Source: Nostocaceae cyanobacterium CSSed10_463m (GTDB taxonomy: Bacteria; Cyanobacteriota; Cyanobacteriia; Cyanobacteriales; Nostocaceae). From it: a DNA stretch of 5,562 bases. Positions 4,890-5,562 of the stretch are shown here, piece by piece. The notes under the pieces were generated by a model. That model made no database searches. It was not told the DNA's origin and worked only from the letters and a program-made list of their open reading frames with translations. The stretch covers positions 1 to 5,562 of the forward strand of contig PWQB01000547.1 in NCBI GenBank assembly GCA_003556955.1, written 5' to 3'. Both the position numbers and the translations under genes were made by a program. Each line of letters opens with the position of its first letter. The stretch's first letter is position 1.

Positions 4890-5462
4890 ATGTGGTGTGG
4901 ATTTGAAAAGTCCAGTATGACTATTGCCGTTACCTGCTTGGTAACTGCTAGTTTGGTAGTTGCAGATACAAGTTTTGCAGCTCGTCAGCGTAATTATACA
5001 CCAGAGGAATTCCGGGCTGTGTTGCGGGGACTAGGCTATGACGTGAAGGTAGTAAACACCCCGCTCACGGATGAGGAAACGAGAAAGGCAATTAGTGAAT
5101 TTCAAACAGGTTATAGGCTGACTATTGATGGTATAGCAGGCCCTCAAACCCAAGATTTTGCGGCTACCATTGTGCAAATTTTGCACGGAAATTTGAATGC
5201 GGTACTTCAACCAGAGACACCTTTACCCCGTGATCAGTTTTATGGAACTCAGACAGAAGCTGCGGTAAAAGAGGCTCAGAAAAAATTTCAGATGGAAGAA
5301 ACCGGCATTGCTGATTTGCGATTCCGTCAGATGTTGAATGAAGAGGCGAGGAAAATTATAAATCAGCCTAGCACTGAGGCAACACCGACACCAACGCCAA
5401 CACCGACACCGACACCGACACCAACACCGACACCAACCCCACTCACAAGGGTAGGTTTTTAA
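4890..5462 (+). CDS. Exported protein with peptidoglycan-binding-like repeats and Thr-Pro tail, 190 aa
   Basis: Residues 1-30 look like a signal peptide: short n-region with Lys7, a hydrophobic core (about 10-24) and an SFA cleavage-type site before ARQ. Two related segments follow. Segment one (about 36-90) has FRAVLRGLGYDV, then TDEETRKAISEFQTGYRLTI and DGIAGPQT, matching the helix-helix-DGxxGPxT pattern of the PG_binding_1 fold. Segment two (about 115-150) has FYGTQTEAAVKEAQKKFQ and METGIAD-like sequence (MEETGIAD), a more divergent copy. A disordered tail of ten Thr-Pro pairs (165-184) ends in LTRVGF. Family members bind cell-wall glycan or peptide, often in wall-modifying enzymes. No catalytic domain is present, so a wall-associated or accessory role is inferred. 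The start is supported by GAGGAG at 4875-4880. The gene is transcribed divergently from the membrane-protein gene. Confidence 0.88.
   Translation: MWCGFEKSSMTIAVTCLVTASLVVADTSFAARQRNYTPEEFRAVLRGLGYDVKVVNTPLTDEETRKAISEFQTGYRLTIDGIAGPQTQDFAATIVQILHGNLNAVLQPETPLPRDQFYGTQTEAAVKEAQKKFQMEETGIADLRFRQMLNEEARKIINQPSTEATPTPTPTPTPTPTPTPTPTPLTRVGF
5382..5441 (+). repeat. In-frame ACACCR hexanucleotide microsatellite coding (Thr-Pro)10
   Basis: Ten consecutive ACN-CCN codon pairs, mostly ACACCG or ACACCA, lie near the 3' end of the exported-protein gene. Each unit is six bases, so slippage would change tail length without shifting the frame. Codon variants (ACGCCA, ACCCCA) occur within the run, so it is not entirely freshly expanded. 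Confidence 0.85.
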
Positions 5463-5562
5463 TGTTATCTGTGAAGGCAAGACTTGGAAGACAAGGAGGG
5501 AAAGTAGACAAGGTAGATTTTATACGGGCGATAGTCTTTTGACGGATTGTTATTGTTACCAA
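5463..5562. other. Downstream region without a supported gene
   Basis: A 26-codon frame starts at an ATG overlapping the last base of the preceding stop, but it has no motif and a low-complexity purine-rich composition. AGACAAGG and related words recur (about 5489-5515), a style common in non-coding spacers of this group. I see no clear terminator hairpin before the edge. Confidence 0.4.

Noticed and set aside
5223..5480. Minus-strand Cys/Arg/Trp-rich frame opposite the Thr-Pro tail
   Set aside because: It is the antisense reading of the hexanucleotide repeat and of the exported-protein gene; its composition is an artefact of the repeat.
5462..5542. 26-codon frame overlapping the stop of the exported-protein gene
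   Set aside because: It has no motif, a low-complexity purine-rich composition and no conserved feature; it is probably chance.

Overview
The window looks like chromosome of a filamentous, heterocyst-type cyanobacterium (Nostoc/Anabaena group). The evidence is the cyanobacterial forms of RimP, NusA, YlxR and the IF-2 N-terminus, in-phase heptanucleotide tandem repeats (STRR type), three copies of the HIP1 octamer GCGATCGC (588, 3667, 4242) and AT-rich spacers. Genus is inferred; no rRNA or other marker is present.

Layout. Everything from 1 to 4625 reads on the minus strand. In transcription order it is a conserved membrane protein of unknown function (4625-3177), an 84-bp heptamer array, a rimP leader with an intrinsic terminator just before the start codon, rimP (2947-2486), a 283-bp repeat-rich spacer, nusA (2202-925), a 147-bp spacer, ylxR (777-508), a 415-bp spacer with one doubtful basic ORF, and the first 30 codons of infB (92-1, running off the left edge). 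An AT-rich intergenic region with a 26-bp palindrome separates the membrane-protein gene from one divergent plus-strand gene (4890-5462). That gene encodes a small exported protein with peptidoglycan-binding-like repeats and a Thr-Pro tail. The last 100 bases hold no supported gene.

How the genes work together. rimP-nusA-ylxR-infB is the classic bacterial cluster joining 30S maturation (RimP), transcription elongation, pausing and termination (NusA), an RNA-binding protein (YlxR/RnpM) and translation initiation (IF-2). The most interesting regulatory structure is in the rimP leader. A canonical hairpin-plus-U-tract terminator ends 13 nt before the rimP ATG, and an alternative 8+4 bp stem overlaps its 5' arm, as expected of a transcription attenuator. 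Because the operon encodes NusA, a factor acting on terminator hairpins, autoregulation is an attractive but unproven idea. The most interesting protein is the 482-aa membrane protein, whose central segment resembles the S2-S3-S4 part of a voltage-sensor domain with no visible pore. It could only be analysed by eye.
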